Assembly: GCA_036768485.1 (NCBI GenBank)
Contig: JAVLUZ010000154.1
Span: 883,308 to 947,307, forward strand
DNA from: Mermis nigrescens
Lineage: Eukaryota; Nematoda; Enoplea; Mermithida; Mermithidae
DNA length: 64,000 bases
Reading direction: 5' to 3'
In this document: positions 1 through 13,621 of the stretch, in pieces
Numbering within the stretch: the stretch's first letter is position 1
Layout: each line of letters opens with the position of its first letter
Program-made: the position numbers and the translations under genes
The notes under the pieces: model-generated
What the model saw: only the letters and a program-made list of their open reading frames with translations
Told to the model about the DNA's origin: nothing
Databases searched by the model: none

Positions 1-1540
1 CTTGTTGAAAAATGCGGTTTTTACGAGCTATCCTAAAGAATATCCCGTGATATAGACGTTTGGCCCCTTTTTGACCTTTTAAAGTTGTGTTGGAACTTCT
101 AATTCCCATAAATATCGATCTTACCGGTTATTCGACCCATTCAGTCAACTTTTAAAAGTTGATTGCTAGATTTACTATTCCTTTAGCATTCGATGCGTAA
201 TACATATGGAATGAGAGTATTTGGCAAGGAAGAAACTGATAAAAGTTTGATTGCTCTGTGGGCATTTATGCCTGTTTGTCAGATTGCTTATCGCTTTCGT
301 AACATGTGCGCGATTCATTTACTCTACAGAGTACTTTGTGTACGACATATCTACATACTTGTCATTATTTTGTAAATTGGGTTGGCCTATTAAAAAAGTT
401 ACACCGGATGTTACATCATAATTTGGAAAATTACGTACTTGGAATTTTAAGATCAGTTGCACTATAGATGAACATGTCTTTGTTTCAACCGCATAAAAAA
501 TTTTGGCAAGGTGACAACGGTTCATGCGGTTGGGTGATTTGTTCACACCTCATTTTGATGTTTAAGCCCCAGATTTTCAGCATTGTATCACATCACTGAG
601 CATTTAGGTATCTTTTGATAATACTGTCAAAAATCAATTGGCATATTGTTTGAACCCCTAGAGCAGGTACACGCTCTACTATAGTCTCTTTCACATAAGT
701 TTGGGCATAAACTTTATGAATTTTATCGACAGTAAGCCGACAGATTATGATAATCATAAATCAGATCAATGCTAAAATCGCAATCTGTCTGCTTATTGTC
801 TGAGATAGATATTAACTTTCATTTGCCCAAATTCGTGTAAAACAGACTATGGGTAAAAAAAACTTGAGATATCGTGGAAAAGTGGCGGACCCAGGATTTT
901 CTGACAGGGTGGGGTGGAACCCAAAATTTTTCTGAGTGTCGAAAATTGTCGAATAATTCGTATATTATGCTCAAGGTACCGGTTTTTTGTTGTCTTTTGA
1001 TAGGCAGAATTATTTTCGATGCAAAAAAGTAAAATTATTTTGAATTTGTTTTCTATGAAAAACTCGCAATTTTAATGCAAAAATCACCGAAAAAAGCACT
1101 CGATAAATCATTGTAGGAGCCACAAAATCTTTGTTCTGCACAAAATCACTCTTCCGACCGTTAATTTAAGCTTTTTAGAGCACCAAGAGAGCGATTAATT
1201 ATCATCAATGAGTGCTATGCGAAGCGCCGGAAAGATTTAAAAAATGGCTAAAATTACTGAAAAATACTTACCTAGTCTTCATTGCGCCCGGAATAATACG
1301 TTTGGACGGCAGAGGGGGGCCACCAACCACCCTCTAAATACGCCAATCGTGAAAAAAATCAAATTTACGACAAGACTAACGAAAACCTCGTCGTTCAGAC
1401 AAAATCAAAATAGAGTGCTAACAAACCGCGGTGCACAAACCATTGGCAGCTGGCCAAAATTTTTCCGAAGTTTAAAGGAAGTTATTCATATCCATCTAAT
1501 GCGACCAGTCCTAAAGTTTTGTGTTCATATCAGCCGAAGC
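1..1540. other. unassigned intergenic stretch
   Basis: I see no gene here. The first ~80 bases resemble the sequence near 22760-22810 (a shared 'gagctatcc' block), so this is probably an old dispersed repeat. A fragment near 885-935 reads like the end of a C-rich MITE family also seen near 14840. The 148-codon open frame at 1244-1690 has no recognisable domain and runs into transposon-end sequence, so I do not treat it as a gene. Confidence 0.5.
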
Positions 1541-1767
1541 GCTATGACTAGCGATGTAAAAGATCATATGGATCTGTTCTTTTTATCCAGATTCAGATCC
1601 AGATTATCTGGATCTGGATCTGGTTATTTTCTGATCTGGATCTGTAGCTGCCAGAAAATCAGAACCCGATCTTTATCTGGATCTGTTTAGTCAAGTTTAT
1701 CTGGTTAAAGAGATCAGAAAGTTATTTTTGCGTTATAGTATTCTTACTGGTTGTTATAGTAAAGTAA

Positions 1768-2758
1768 AGCTTAAGCGCTACACGTCAAAATTTATTTTGT
1801 TTCTTTACAATCAATATTGCGTTATTAGTGCAGGTGAAAACTTTACACTGAAAAAATTTTTCCGCCCAGAGCGTCGTGGATGATGAATTTTTTAAGAATG
1901 TTCTCCGCAAGGTCAGAATAACGAATCTGACCTTAAACTTTTCTACAGCCACTGTTTGTTGAGGTATAAAGAGTTGAACTTTGAATTCATAGGTAGCGCG
2001 TTAGCGCATACCTATAATATACTTGGGTACCCCCAACATATGTCCCCCTCACAGCTATAACGGCACACATCTGAGAGGTGCGGTTTTTTTAAAGGTAGAT
2101 AATGAAAAACTGTGGACCCCCATTTTTTGTTTACACTAAATACCGAGTGAGTCGTGAGTGTGTAAAGTTTACACCAAAAATTTGAATGATTTGCGGAAGG
2201 CCAAATTTTTTTAAAATATGTTTTCCTTGATTAGTAGGTTACGAATCTGGTCTTAAAATGTCTTTACACTCATTAATTGTTGCACAGGAGTGTAAATTAG
2301 ACGGTTTTTTAGTGTTTTCATGTGCATGAGCATATCTAACTCAGTTTTACATTCTATGCAGTCTGATTGATTTCAATATTATAAAATCCAGGAGGTCTTT
2401 TTTATTTTTTTAATAAACAATATTTTTTAAATTTAGAGGCGGTTTATTGTAAATAGTCTGGGACAAAAAATATTTCCTCCCTGCCATATTCTCCACTCAG
2501 TAGACAGAACGTGGTAACTACCTTTAAAATGTGCCTCGTCCTAAGCGCTACACGTCAAAATTTGTTTTGTTTCGTTACAATCAATATTGCGTTATTAGTG
2601 CAGGTGTAAACTTTACACTGAAATATTTTTTCCCGCCTAGAGCGTCGTGGATGATGAATTTTTTTGAAAAATGTTCTCCGCTAGGTCAGAATAACGAATC
2701 TGACCTTTAAACTGTTCTACAGCCACTGTTTGTCGAGGTATGAAGAGGTGAACTTAGA
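1768..2758. repeat. direct repeat pair of ~220 bp
   Basis: The block at about 1768-1985 recurs at about 2541-2758 in the same orientation with few changes; both start near 'aagcgctacacgtcaaaat' and both contain 'gcgtcgtggatgatgaat'. They belong to the GTGTAAAG repeat copy that fills this hAT unit. No coding sequence was seen. Confidence 0.7.
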
Positions 2759-2940
2759 AGTATACACCTATTTTCTAAGCCGATAGATAACACCGCATTG
2801 CATATTGTTTGATCAGAGTTTTCTTATTTCAGAGGTTTTTGACTTTTCTTCAATAAATAATTATTTTCATTATCATAAATGCACTATTCTTAAACTTCAG
2901 TAGAATGAGGAATATTTTTTAATAATCGACTAAGTATTAA

Positions 2941-3045
2941 AACTCGCCGATTTGTCTAGTTGGTGGAGAGGCTGAGCCATCCGTTCTCGCATGCGGGTTT
3001 AAAAAAAGACTAATGGGTTCAAATCTTCTTAGTACTGACTTTTTC
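2941..3045 (+). other. weak tRNA-like sequence
   Basis: A stretch with an A-box-like 'tctagttggtgg' and a B-box-like 'gggttcaaatc' resembles a degenerate tRNA or a tRNA-derived SINE head. The acceptor arms do not pair, so I do not call it a functional tRNA. Confidence 0.2.
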
Positions 3046-4159
3046 ATTTTTCAATTCTTTCGGCAAAACCACGAACTTTCGACTTGTTTATGTCTGCCAA
3101 CAACTCCGGTTATAAGATTTAAGAAATTTTTTCAGACATAAATGTACTATGGATCAAGGGCTATCTTGTGTTTACCAGCAAACTTTTATACAAGCAATAC
3201 GCAATTAGTACCTGGGATTTAAACTTTACACTCTAGTGGATGAGTAAATAAATAGATTTTGTCCGAGATTTCTCTGCCAACTTTTTCGATTATGAGTTGA
3301 TATGAATTGAATAAAATAGAAATAAAATAACCTTTAAGGAGAAACAGGTCGAAGCAAGCCACGTTAAAAAAATGTAATATTGAGTTGTTTAAGGGGGTGT
3401 AAAGTTCGAAATCTGAGGTGTAAAATGGGCGAAAAAACAGGTTTTTTTGTATTCTGATTGGTAAATCATATCGAATATTTTGCGGGACATAAGTTTCGCA
3501 CATTCTAACGTACTACAATCATAGGGCTACAAACTGGCCAAAATCGAATTTATTTACACTCAATGGGGCGTTAGGTTCAGATTTTTAAAGTTTACAAGGT
3601 GGTGGACAGTGGAAAATATGTGTTTGTCCATTTTTTGTTCCCAACTTTCTCTGTTCAGATGTCGGGCGAGGTCGAATAGCATAAGAATGAAGTAGTTTCT
3701 AAGGGGAACGCTTCATAGCGAATTGCGTTTGTTTACATCAAAATTTAGCTTTTTTGAAAGGTGTAAATTAAAAAAATGGGGGAGTTAAACGTCTTCCTGT
3801 CTTGTTTTTTCTGCCAAGTCCTGGGTTATGAGTCTGGACATAATCTCAAGTTTAAAAATCAACCAGAAACCAAATGTGATACGCCAGCTTGTTTGCACTC
3901 AACAGTGGTGTAAAGTGGTTCACATCTGATATTTATTTGTCCTCGGTTCATTGTGGAGAAATAGTCTTTTCATGAATGTTGATCGTAATATCACAGTAAT
4001 ATCAGAATTACGAATCGGACTGAAATTATCTTCACACTCTGTGGTTGTGTAAAGTTTACACTGCACCTTAACTTTAATTCTAGAGCCTTGCGGGAGCTTA
4101 ATTTTTTTAAAAATGTTCAGCGTAAAATCAGAATTGGGAATCTGACTGTTACTTTTCTA

Positions 4160-6648
4160 TACTTGCTTACTTTGCTTAACGGCCATTCCGCCCATAGTGG
4201 GCATTGACCATGTTGTTTGAAATTGTGCGCCACTGCAACCGGTCGGCGGCGATTGATCTAAGATGATGTAGCCACGAAACGTTAAACTTCTTTCGACTAA
4301 GGTTGAATGGGATCATGATAAGTTCCTCTGCCTTTTTGTGGAAATATCGCTGCGTTGTATGTCTAACGCCTCCTTTAGGGCGTTTCCAAGTTGGCCCCTG
4401 CGAGCTGGTAAATGTTTTATAGGGCAATCGAGAATCAGGCATCCTCATAACATGACCGATCCATTTCCAACGGCGCAAAATCATCGCGGCGGCTAGTGGA
4501 TGTTTCAGACCGCATCGTTGGCGGACAGACTCATTGGTAATAAAGTCTGACCAACGTACTTTTGTAATTCGTCGGAGACAACGATGGTCAAAGGCTTCCA
4601 TCTTTCTAAGCTGATCTCGTTTTATGGGCCATGTTTCTGTAGCATATAACAGCGTGGCTCGGACCGTGGCACAGTAGATTCGGGTTTTCGTTTTGTTCCG
4701 TATATCGGGTCTACTCCAGAAATGTTTTAAGGCTGAAAAGATTGATGATGCTCTTGCAATTCTGATCGGCATTTCTTCATCCAGTAGCCCATTAGGAGAT
4801 ATTCGGCTACCAAGATACGTAAAAGAGTTGACTAGTTCCATGCGATCATTTCCAATCGTTAAGTCAACATTTAGCGATGCAGGATCTAGATTGATTGCAA
4901 AATATTTTGATTTGGCACAGTTGAGCTTGAGTCCCACGGTTGATGCTGTTCGTTCGATGCGGTCTACCATTGCCTGCATGGTGTCTGGGGAATCTGCAAG
5001 CAAGGCTATGTCATCGGCAAAGGTAAGATCCGTGATTGAATGTTCACTTGGGTATATTGTAATGCCACCGGGGCCATTATCGAGGGCACTTTTTAGCACA
5101 TGGTCGATACAGATGTTAAACAAACAGGGGGACAGAACGCCCCCTTGACGCACGCCGGTTTTAGTTGAAAATTCTTGACTGTCCTCTCCATAGGCTCTGA
5201 TTTGACAGTTCGTTTTGGCGTACATAGCTGCACACAACCGTTTTAATTTTGGAGGCAGTCCTTCTAATTCAAGTAGAAACCAGATTGATTGTCGGTCAAT
5301 ACTATCAAAGGCCGCTGTAAAGTCCAAGAAGGCAACCACTGTTGGTTGCCGGAATTCATGGCGAAGTTCTAAGATTTGGCGCAGTGTGAAAATCTGGTCA
5401 ATGCAACCGCGACCTGGTCTAAATCCAGCTTGATTTTCTCTGGTGTTTCTTTCGCGGTTTGGTAATAGTCGATTAAGCAGAATTTTCTCCATCAATTTAT
5501 AGGCAATATTTAGTAGCGAAATACCACGATAGTTGTTGCAACGTTTTTTGTCACCTTTCTTATACAAGGGTAAAACTATCGCTGTTTGCCAGTCAGTTGG
5601 AATTGATTCATCTTTCCAGATCATAGAATACAGCTCGTGTAAGTCGGCAATAAGTGCAAGGTTGTTGATCTTAAATAAGTCGGGTGGAAGGCCATCACTT
5701 CCAGGCGCACGTCCGCTTTTTAGCTGCTTGACAGCTCTATTGATTTCTTCAATAGTTGGTGGTTTCTCATTGATATTATAAGGGATCATCTGAGTTGGCG
5801 CAGTCGGCTGAACAATGGCTTGCAAAGGAGGATTGTGGTTTAGTAACTCAGAAAAATATTCACACCATCTTTCAAGTAGTTGCTTTTTTTCAATGATAGC
5901 CTGGTCATTTTTATCTAAGATAGTTCCACTAACTGCCGGGGTGTAATTCCGGGCAATGATCTTCACCAGCCTGAACAATTTTTTTGTATCACCCCTACTT
6001 TGCGCACATTCCAGTTCAGTGGCCTGGTTTGACCAATAAGCCTCCCGATCTAGCCTAGCTGACAATTTAACCTTCTTTGCTAGATCGGACGTGAGTGCAT
6101 GGTTATTATTGCTGCGTGCTATTTTCCTTTGGTCAGAGAGTTGCAATGTTCGATCACTGATCCAGTCTTGGTTCAATTTCTTCCCGTGACCAAGGACAGT
6201 TTCAGCAGCTTTTGTCAGGGATGTTTTGATTTCAACCCATTTGTCATTTAGCGTAGTCGCAGGATTTGTAAGTTTATTGCGCTGATATGTTGATGCAAAT
6301 TCAATTTGTTTATCTGGAATTTTAAGTTGAGGAAGATTGAATTTCCTATTCAGGGTTGGACGTTTCTGGCTCCGTGGCTGGATTTTAATCTTCACCGAGA
6401 GCAAAGCGTGGTCAGTGATTGTGTCCGTGCCCCAAAACGAACGAGCATCTATCAAGGAATTTCGCCAGCGCTGTTTGATTAAAATATGGTCAATTTGGTT
6501 CCGCGTTTTACCATCAGGACTAATCCATGTTTGGAGGTGGCGACGTTTATGTCGAAAGACAGTATTAGCGACGAGTAGATGGTAATTTGATACTAGATCT
6601 AATAAGCGTTCACCGTTCTCACACAGATGTCCAAGTGTATTGTAAAAA
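4160..6648 (-). mobile_element. RTE-type LINE, 5'-truncated, with ~12-bp TSD
   Basis: The insertion is bounded by the direct repeat acttttctatac, just left of 4160 and again just right of 6648. It is 5'-truncated, starting inside the endonuclease domain. Its 3' end (low-coordinate side) is short tandem GTAAGCAA-like sequence right after the stop codon, as is common for RTE elements, which lack a long poly(A). The host sequence is the GTGTAAAG repeat copy A, which resumes on both sides. Confidence 0.8.
4176..6645 (-). CDS. LINE endonuclease (C-terminal part) plus reverse transcriptase, 5'-truncated
   Basis: This is the polyprotein of a non-LTR retrotransposon. The frame is open from the truncation point near 6645 to a TAA at 4176-4178. 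The first ~65 codons hold the end of an APE-type endonuclease, including NQIDHILI and a later TDHALL. From the TTG at 6455, 759 codons follow. RT motifs appear in order: NNYRGISLLN (~308), AGFRPGRGCIDQ (~342), AFLDFTAAFD (~375), GVRQGGVLSPCLFN (~435) and the catalytic FADD (~479-482). The C-terminal domain carries WIGHVMRM and an ADRLQWR-like end typical of RTE relatives. There is no internal stop, so the copy is young, but without its 5' half it cannot be autonomous. The RTE clade assignment is from motif memory. Confidence 0.85.
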
Positions 6649-6965
6649 AGTAAACTTTTCTATACACTTAGTAGTTGTGTAAAGTTTGCACTATTCATTT
6701 GTTGTTTATATGTAGTTTATACAACAATTTATTTTACTTCCAAATCTGAGCGTTAGTGTTCCTTACACTTGATATTTGCGTAAAGTTTACGCTGAAAAAC
6801 TTTGATCTGTTTAAATAATGTAAGATTGTCTTGTATAAAAAGGATAATGCTGATGTTAAGAACAATATTGGTTTCCGCGTTCTTGGAATGCTGTCGTTAT
6901 TGTGGCATGTTACTGTATGTGTTTACTGACTGATGTACTGAAATCATGCTAATTAAAAGTAGGGT

Positions 6966-7904
<939 letters not shown>

Positions 7905-8654
7905 GATATTGTAGCTTATCTAAGTAGTTGTATGTAGCCTTACATGCACGTGGTGGGAGTGTGGGGGGTCTGCTGGGGGTTTCAACCCCCAGATCCGTGC
8001 TGACCCCATGGAATGGCTAAAAAGTGCTGCTGACCCCTCCATAATTTTTTGGTTATAGAAAAATTTAAAGCTCTGCAGAAATGTAAATTAAGTGATAAAA
8101 ATGTATTGAAGGTTGTCCTTTTCACATATGTAGATGACCATCAGAATCGGACCTTTGAGATCGCTTTTTTAATGTTTGAAAAAGATTTGACCTAGACCCC
8201 CCGTCCAGAATTTCTATGCTGTACAAGTATAGTTTTAGTAGGTGCACCTCTCATTTTTCATGAATTTTAACAGCCTTGTTCTTTGTTGAATTGAAATTAA
8301 GCAGGTTTCTTTATAGTATTGCAATTTGTGTTGTTAGGTAATGTATCGTTTGTGTTAAAAAATTGCATTCATAATTTGGATTAATAAATTCAATTACTAA
8401 TTAAGACCACACTGTCTTTTGGTTGACTCATGCCAATTTGTAAAAGTCTAAACTTGTGAGCTTGTACTTTATGGACAATTTTTACTGCTATCATTTTTAT
8501 GTAAAAACTCTAAAATGCACATTTTTTATTCGGCTCTGCCCCAGAGCCCTCTGGGGGCTGTTATATCAGTCCTGCCACCCCTCAATCCATGTGGGCTTGG
8601 GCGCTTTACGCCCTCCTTTTTAGCAATACAAATTGCTGCACAAAAATTGTTTCA
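7905..8654. repeat. MITE-like fragment and unassigned hAT interior
   Basis: About 7930-8230 holds a dispersed C/G-rich family: a 'tacatgcacgtgg' start, a 'ggggtttcaacccccag' block, and a 'gctgtacaagta' end. The rest, to 8654, shows no gene and no other recognised repeat. Confidence 0.45.
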
Positions 8655-8928
8655 TCCGGATCTTTTTAAATTTTGATCTGGCAAAACGATCTGGATCTGG
8701 TTATTTTCTGATCTAGTTATCTGATCTGGATCTGCTAGAAAATCTGAACCCGATCTTTATCTGGATCTGTGTAAAAATCTGTATCTTTTACATCACTAGC
8801 TATGACCTGCAACATCGGAGAGTAGCTTTTTTATTAGCCACACTGTATACATTTGTATTTACATACGTACCACACGTTCAAATCGAGTTTAAAGGAAAAC
8901 AGCCTAATACATTTATTACTCTATATCA

Positions 8929-11464
8929 TAGGTAGCGCGTTAGCGCGTACCTATAATATACTTGGCTACCCCTAACACCTGTGCACCCCCTCTACAGCTA
9001 TAACGGGACACTTCTGTAAGGTGCGGTTTTTTTTAAAAGAAAGATAATAAAAAAATTCGCTGCCAGTGTTTTTTTGTTTTTTTCGAAACTCAAAACTGAC
9101 TGTGTAAAGAAGGTGGAAAGTTTTTGTGTAACGTTATAACATAGTACAAATTTTGGGACATTTATAATGCGGCATGTGGACAACTGAGTATTGATGACTC
9201 GAAGAATTGAACAGCATAGGATAATAGAGAGATGAATTCTACAGATGGCACTTTTTTGTTTTTTGAAATTCGCATTAGTTATCGAATGGCAGTGTAAAGA
9301 GTGCGAAAATCTGGGGGTGAAAAAGCACTTTTTGGTCGAGTTTTCAACCTGCTTATGTCTGATACTAAATCTGGTTATGAGTTTTTTTAAATGTTTTCCG
9401 ACAGAAATGTAGAGCGGATCAAGGGCTACATTCTGCATATAAGCAAAGTCTTCTACGCTCTATGGCGAGTTAGATCCTGGGGTTTAAAGTTTACACTCTA
9501 GTGGATGGTGTAAAAAACGGATTTTAACTAAGATTTCTCTGTCAAATTTTTCCGCTTATGAGTCAGGGTAAATTGAATACAGCAGTAATAAAGTGCCTCT
9601 CAGGGGCTACACATCGCAGCAAACTGCATTTAAAAAACGCAATATTGAGTTATTTATTGGGGTGTAAAGTTCGAAATCAGAGGTAAAAAATGGGCGAAAA
9701 AACACGTTTTTTCTGAATTTTGATTAATAAATCATACCAAATATTTTTTGCAAGAGAATTTTGGCGCACAGGAATGTACTACGATTTAAAAGGTATAAAT
9801 AGTACGAAACCGAATTTCTTTAAACTCAATGGGGAGTTCGGTACGGAATTTTAAAGTTTACAGTGTTCTAAATGATGGAAAATACGTTTTTGTTGCGTTT
9901 TTTATTCGCCACTTTCTCCATCCAGGAGTCGGGATAAGTTCAACAGAATGAAAATAAAGTGCTTTATATCGGGTGCATGTCAAAGCAAATTGTCTATACA
10001 TTAATATTTAGCGAGTGTAAAGTCAAAAATGTGGTGTTTAAAATGCGCTTCTGTCTTGTTTTCTGCCTGCTTCTCCGGTTATGAGTCAGGGACACGATTA
10101 TCAAGTCTAGAAATGGACCAAGAACCAAATTTGATATGCCAGTCTGGCGCATATGTTTACACTCTACAGTGTTGTAAAGTGGTTTACACCTATTGTTAGT
10201 TTGCCCATAGAACATTATGGAGACTTAATTTTTTTCATAAATATTAATCGTAATATCGGAACAATATCAAAATTACGAATCTGACAAAAATCTTCTTTAC
10301 ACTAGGTGTTTACATGAAGTTTACACTACATATGTATTTATCTTCGTTTTTGAGCATTCCAGAAACCTAATTTTTTCCTGCAGTCTAGATATTTTCAAAG
10401 AATCAAATGTGAGACGTCACGTGGGCGCGTTTGTTTATATCCAACAGTGATGTTAAGTAGTTTACACTCATTGTTTATTTGTCCTCAGACCATTGTAGAC
10501 ATGCAATTTTTTCATAAATGTTGATAATAATATCCGAGTAATATCAGATTTACAAATCGGAATAAAATCCTCTTTACACTAGGCGGTTGTGTAAAGTTTA
10601 CAGTGCTAATTAATCTTCGTTCCAGAGCTTTGCGAAAACCTGAATTTTTTGCCGAAATCTGAAAATTTAAATGTAATCAAATAAGGGACGTCTGCTGGGC
10701 GCGTTTGTTTACACTCAACAGTGATGTAAAGTGGTTTATCTTCGTTCTAGAGCTTTGCAAAAACCTAAACTTTTTGCCGAAATCTGAAAATTTACATGGA
10801 ATCAAATAAGGGACGTCAGCTGGGTGCGTTTGTTTACACTCAACAGTGATGTTAAGTGGTTTACATATGTGTCTATTTGTCATTAAACCGTTATGGAAGA
10901 CGTAATTTTTTCATGAATGTTGATCGTAATATCCGAGTAATATCGAATTTACAAATCCGACTAAAATCTTCTTTACAATCGTTGCTAGTGTAAAGTTTAC
11001 ACTATATAATAAGCTTCATTATAGAGCCTCACGGTAACTCATTTTTTCCCTAAAGTCGTAAAATATATATGGAAACAGATGTGATACGTTTGCTAGGGGC
11101 GCATGAAGAGTAGTGTAAAGTGATTAACACCTGATGTTAATTTGTTCTTAGAACATTATAGAGGTTTCATTTCTTAATAAATGCTGATCGTTATATCTGA
11201 GCAATATCGAAATTATTAATCCCATTAATATTCTTTACACTCTTGTGTAAAGTTTGAAATGTAAATTAAGTTGAGCTCTAGAAAGTTTTGGAAGCATATT
11301 TCCTTACAGGATGTTGTACGTAACATAAGAATTACTTATCAGAATGTTTGTTTCTTCTACAACTAGTAGCTTTGTAAAGTTTAAACCATTCAATTATTAG
11401 AAGAACCGCACAGTAAATGAAATGTAGTATTGTATTTCCAAATCTTGCTAATCAAAAGTGGGGT
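8929..11464 (+). repeat. 'GTGTAAAG' repeat family, copy B
   Basis: It opens with AGGTAGCGCGTTAGCGCG, then TACCTATAATATACTTGG. It is collinear with copy C (60253 onward) for over 2 kb at high identity. From about 10150 to 11300 it becomes a degenerate tandem array: 'caacagtgatgtaaagtgg'-like blocks recur near 10160, 10438, 10714 and 10836, a period near 277 bp plus one short unit. The palindrome AGTGTAAAGTTTACACT is seen near 10987. No protein is recognised; the 146-codon minus-strand frame at 8998-9438 is discussed under rejected items. Confidence 0.75.
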
Positions 11465-12285
11465 ACTAGCAAAGAAAAATGCTCCGATGGAACAAAAAAG
11501 GGGAATAGACTTGGGATTGTGAATTATCGAGGATGTAAAAGGAGGGGACTAGGAAACATCTTCCTATGTTATATGCCAAGAATCGCAAAATATGTAAAAA
11601 ATCAGACTTTCTCTAAACAATGCCAAAAATCGAAGTATATTCTGCGGCCTTTGAAAAATGTAAAAGTTTAGTAAACAATTGCTGTAGACATGTGTAAAAG
11701 AGTATCTACATAAGGTCTGTTGCACGTCAGCTTCCGTTTTTCCTACTGCTTTGAACCAACAATATCATCGATTGTCTTGAATGCATCGATATGTACTATT
11801 TCATTTAATTCGCTTAGCTACTACATTGCTAATTCGCAGCTTTTTTCAATCAATTTTTCGGGAATTTGAATATTGCTTGCACTTTGACACTTATAATGGC
11901 TGTATCTGCTAAGTGACATGCTTAGTAATAATGAAATACGAACAACTTAATTAAGATTTGTTAACAGCATTTCACTTTCAGTCACATTATTAAGCAACTC
12001 AAAGTTGAATGAAGTCTGCAAAAATTTGCATTACGTAATATGCTTTTAAGATATTATGTCAATCAGAGAAAATTATTTTAAAATAATACGTTTTTCAGAG
12101 ACCGCAGAATATACTTCGATTTTTGGCATTGTTAAGAGAAAGTCTGATTTTTTTACATATTTTGCGATTCTTGGCATATAACATAGGAAGATTTTTCCTA
12201 GTCCCCTCCTTTTACATCCTCGATAATTCACAATCCCAAGTATATTCCCCTTTTTTGTTCCATCGGAGCATTTTTCTTTGCTAGT
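11465..12285. repeat. long-inverted-repeat module, copy B
   Basis: The arms, 11465-11649 and about 12101-12285, are reverse complements with the same tips as copy A (ACTAGCAAAG outside, CTGCGG inside). The centre runs in the same orientation as copy C and reversed relative to copy A. The module sits at the right end of GTGTAAAG copy B and abuts the start of a Helitron-like element. Confidence 0.8.
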
Positions 12286-12659
12286 CTATATATTTGTGAA
12301 AGTTTGTTTGTTTGTATGTTCGTATGTTTGTGCCGGGTTGGCTCCGGCCCAATGAAATTTGGTGGGCTGATATTTTGGGCCGAGGTCGGTCCAATGGGGA
12401 AGGAGCCGTAGCGATCTTGAAATTTCGACAAACGCACCCATTGGCCCTGGGCAGGGAGGGAGCAGGGTTTGGCCCCTGTGCTATAAGCCTCAACGATTTC
12501 GGGAGATAGCCGATTTTTTGCTATTTTTTCAAAAATTAGTTTATACTGTGTGTATAGGGATACCCCGACCAAGAGGAGCATGCCTGGCGACACTATGTAC
12601 ATCGTTATATGTTATAGCATTGGTCGGCACTGTGAAACATCGAAATACGGCTTTAACCA

Positions 12660-13095
12660 AATGATGCTATAACATAGGCAATTTTATAAGATAGGCATGG
12701 TATGAGATACTATGTGCAACAAGATAAGCAATGCTATAAGATAGGACGTGATATAAGATACTCTGTGCTACAGGATAGGCAATACTATAAGATAGGACGT
12801 GATATAAGACACCCCGTGCTACAAGATAGGCAATGCTATAAGATAGAACGTTATAAAAGATACCCCGTGCTACAAGATAGGCAATGCTATAAGATAGGAA
12901 GTGATATAAGATACACCGAGCTGCAAGATAGGCAATGTTATAAGATAGTATGGGATATAAGATACCCTGTGCTACGAGATAGGCAATGCTATAAGATAGG
13001 TTTGGTATAGATACCCTGTCTGTGCCATAACATGCAGTGATATGAGATAGGAGATACCGTCAGCTATAACATATCACGTGATATATGATACCCTT
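12660..13095. repeat. minisatellite 1 (ATAAGATAGGACGTGATATAAGAT-type units)
   Basis: There are about ten imperfect units combining GCTATAAGATAGG, CGTGATATAAGATAC and CTACAAGATAGGCAATG. The 102-codon open frame here is repeat-derived (recurring RQCYKIG) and not a gene. The reverse-complement array occurs at 58964-59155. Confidence 0.85.
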
Positions 13096-13099
13096 TGCT

Positions 13100-13500
13100 A
13101 CAACAAACAAAAAATTTTTAAAACATCAAAAATATGGTTTGACCGAAAAAACTTTTCAAAACATCCTAAAACATCAAAAATATGGTTTGACGGAAAAAAG
13201 TTTCCAAAACATCCCAAAACATCAAAAATATGGGTTTGATTAAAAAATTTTCCAAAACATCCTAAAATATCAAAAATATGGTTTGACGAAAAAATTTTCC
13301 AAAACATCCCAAAACATCAACAATATGGGTTTTATTAAAAAAATTTCCAGAACACCCCAGAACATCAAAAATATGATTATGGCTGAACAATTTTCAAAAC
13401 CATTCTGTAACGTCAAAAATATGGATTTGATCAAAAAAATGGTTGACAAAAGACATTTTAAAAAATTCCAAAAAATAAAATATGGTTTGTAGCAACAATT
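13100..13500. repeat. minisatellite 2 (AAAACATCAAAAATATGG-type units)
   Basis: About ten ~30-45-bp units built on CCAAAACATCAAAAATATGG, followed by a poly-A-rich spacer. The reverse complement of this array lies at about 56480-56905 in the second Helitron-like copy. Open frames on both strands are repeat artefacts. Confidence 0.85.
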
Positions 13501-13621
13501 TTTTTAGAAATATCCCAAAAACATCAAAAGTCTTGAAAAATAAAAAATACAAGAGACATATTAATTCCATATAGCTATCAGGCCTAAGTTAAGCCCGGGC
13601 AACGCCGGGCAGCTCAACTAG

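Larger units (their letters stand above)
12285..13621 (+). mobile_element. non-autonomous Helitron-like element, copy 1
   Basis: The 5' end starts TCTATATATTTG and continues into a TTTGTTTGTTTGTATG tract and a CCGG-rich hairpin region. The 3' end has the hairpin CCCGGGCAACGCCGGG, then CAGCTCAA and a terminal CTAG followed by T, the layout expected of Helitrons (hairpin just upstream of CTRR). Inside lie two different minisatellites, 12660-13095 and 13100-13500. No Rep/helicase is present. An inverted relative lies at 56366-60076. The class assignment rests on termini alone. Confidence 0.55.

Noticed and set aside
1244..1690. 148-codon plus-strand ORF
   Set aside because: It ends inside ATCTGGATCTG subterminal repeats of a hAT element (SRFRSRLSGSGSG), with no domain and no homologue elsewhere in the window.
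2941..3045. Functional tRNA gene
   Set aside because: Only weak A- and B-box resemblance; no pairing acceptor stem.
8998..9438. Minus-strand 146-codon ORF with a 171-codon parallel at 60246-60761
   Set aside because: The similarity follows from the two GTGTAAAG repeat copies. The frames diverge at their C-terminal ends by frameshift, copy A lacks them, and no domain is visible.
12702..13010. 102-codon ORF with repeated RQCYKIG
   Set aside because: It is a direct translation of minisatellite 1; an artefact of the tandem array.
12660..13500. Tandem arrays considered as a CRISPR array
   Set aside because: Units are imperfect, without unique spacers of constant length, in a eukaryotic context and without cas genes; they are minisatellites in a Helitron-like element.
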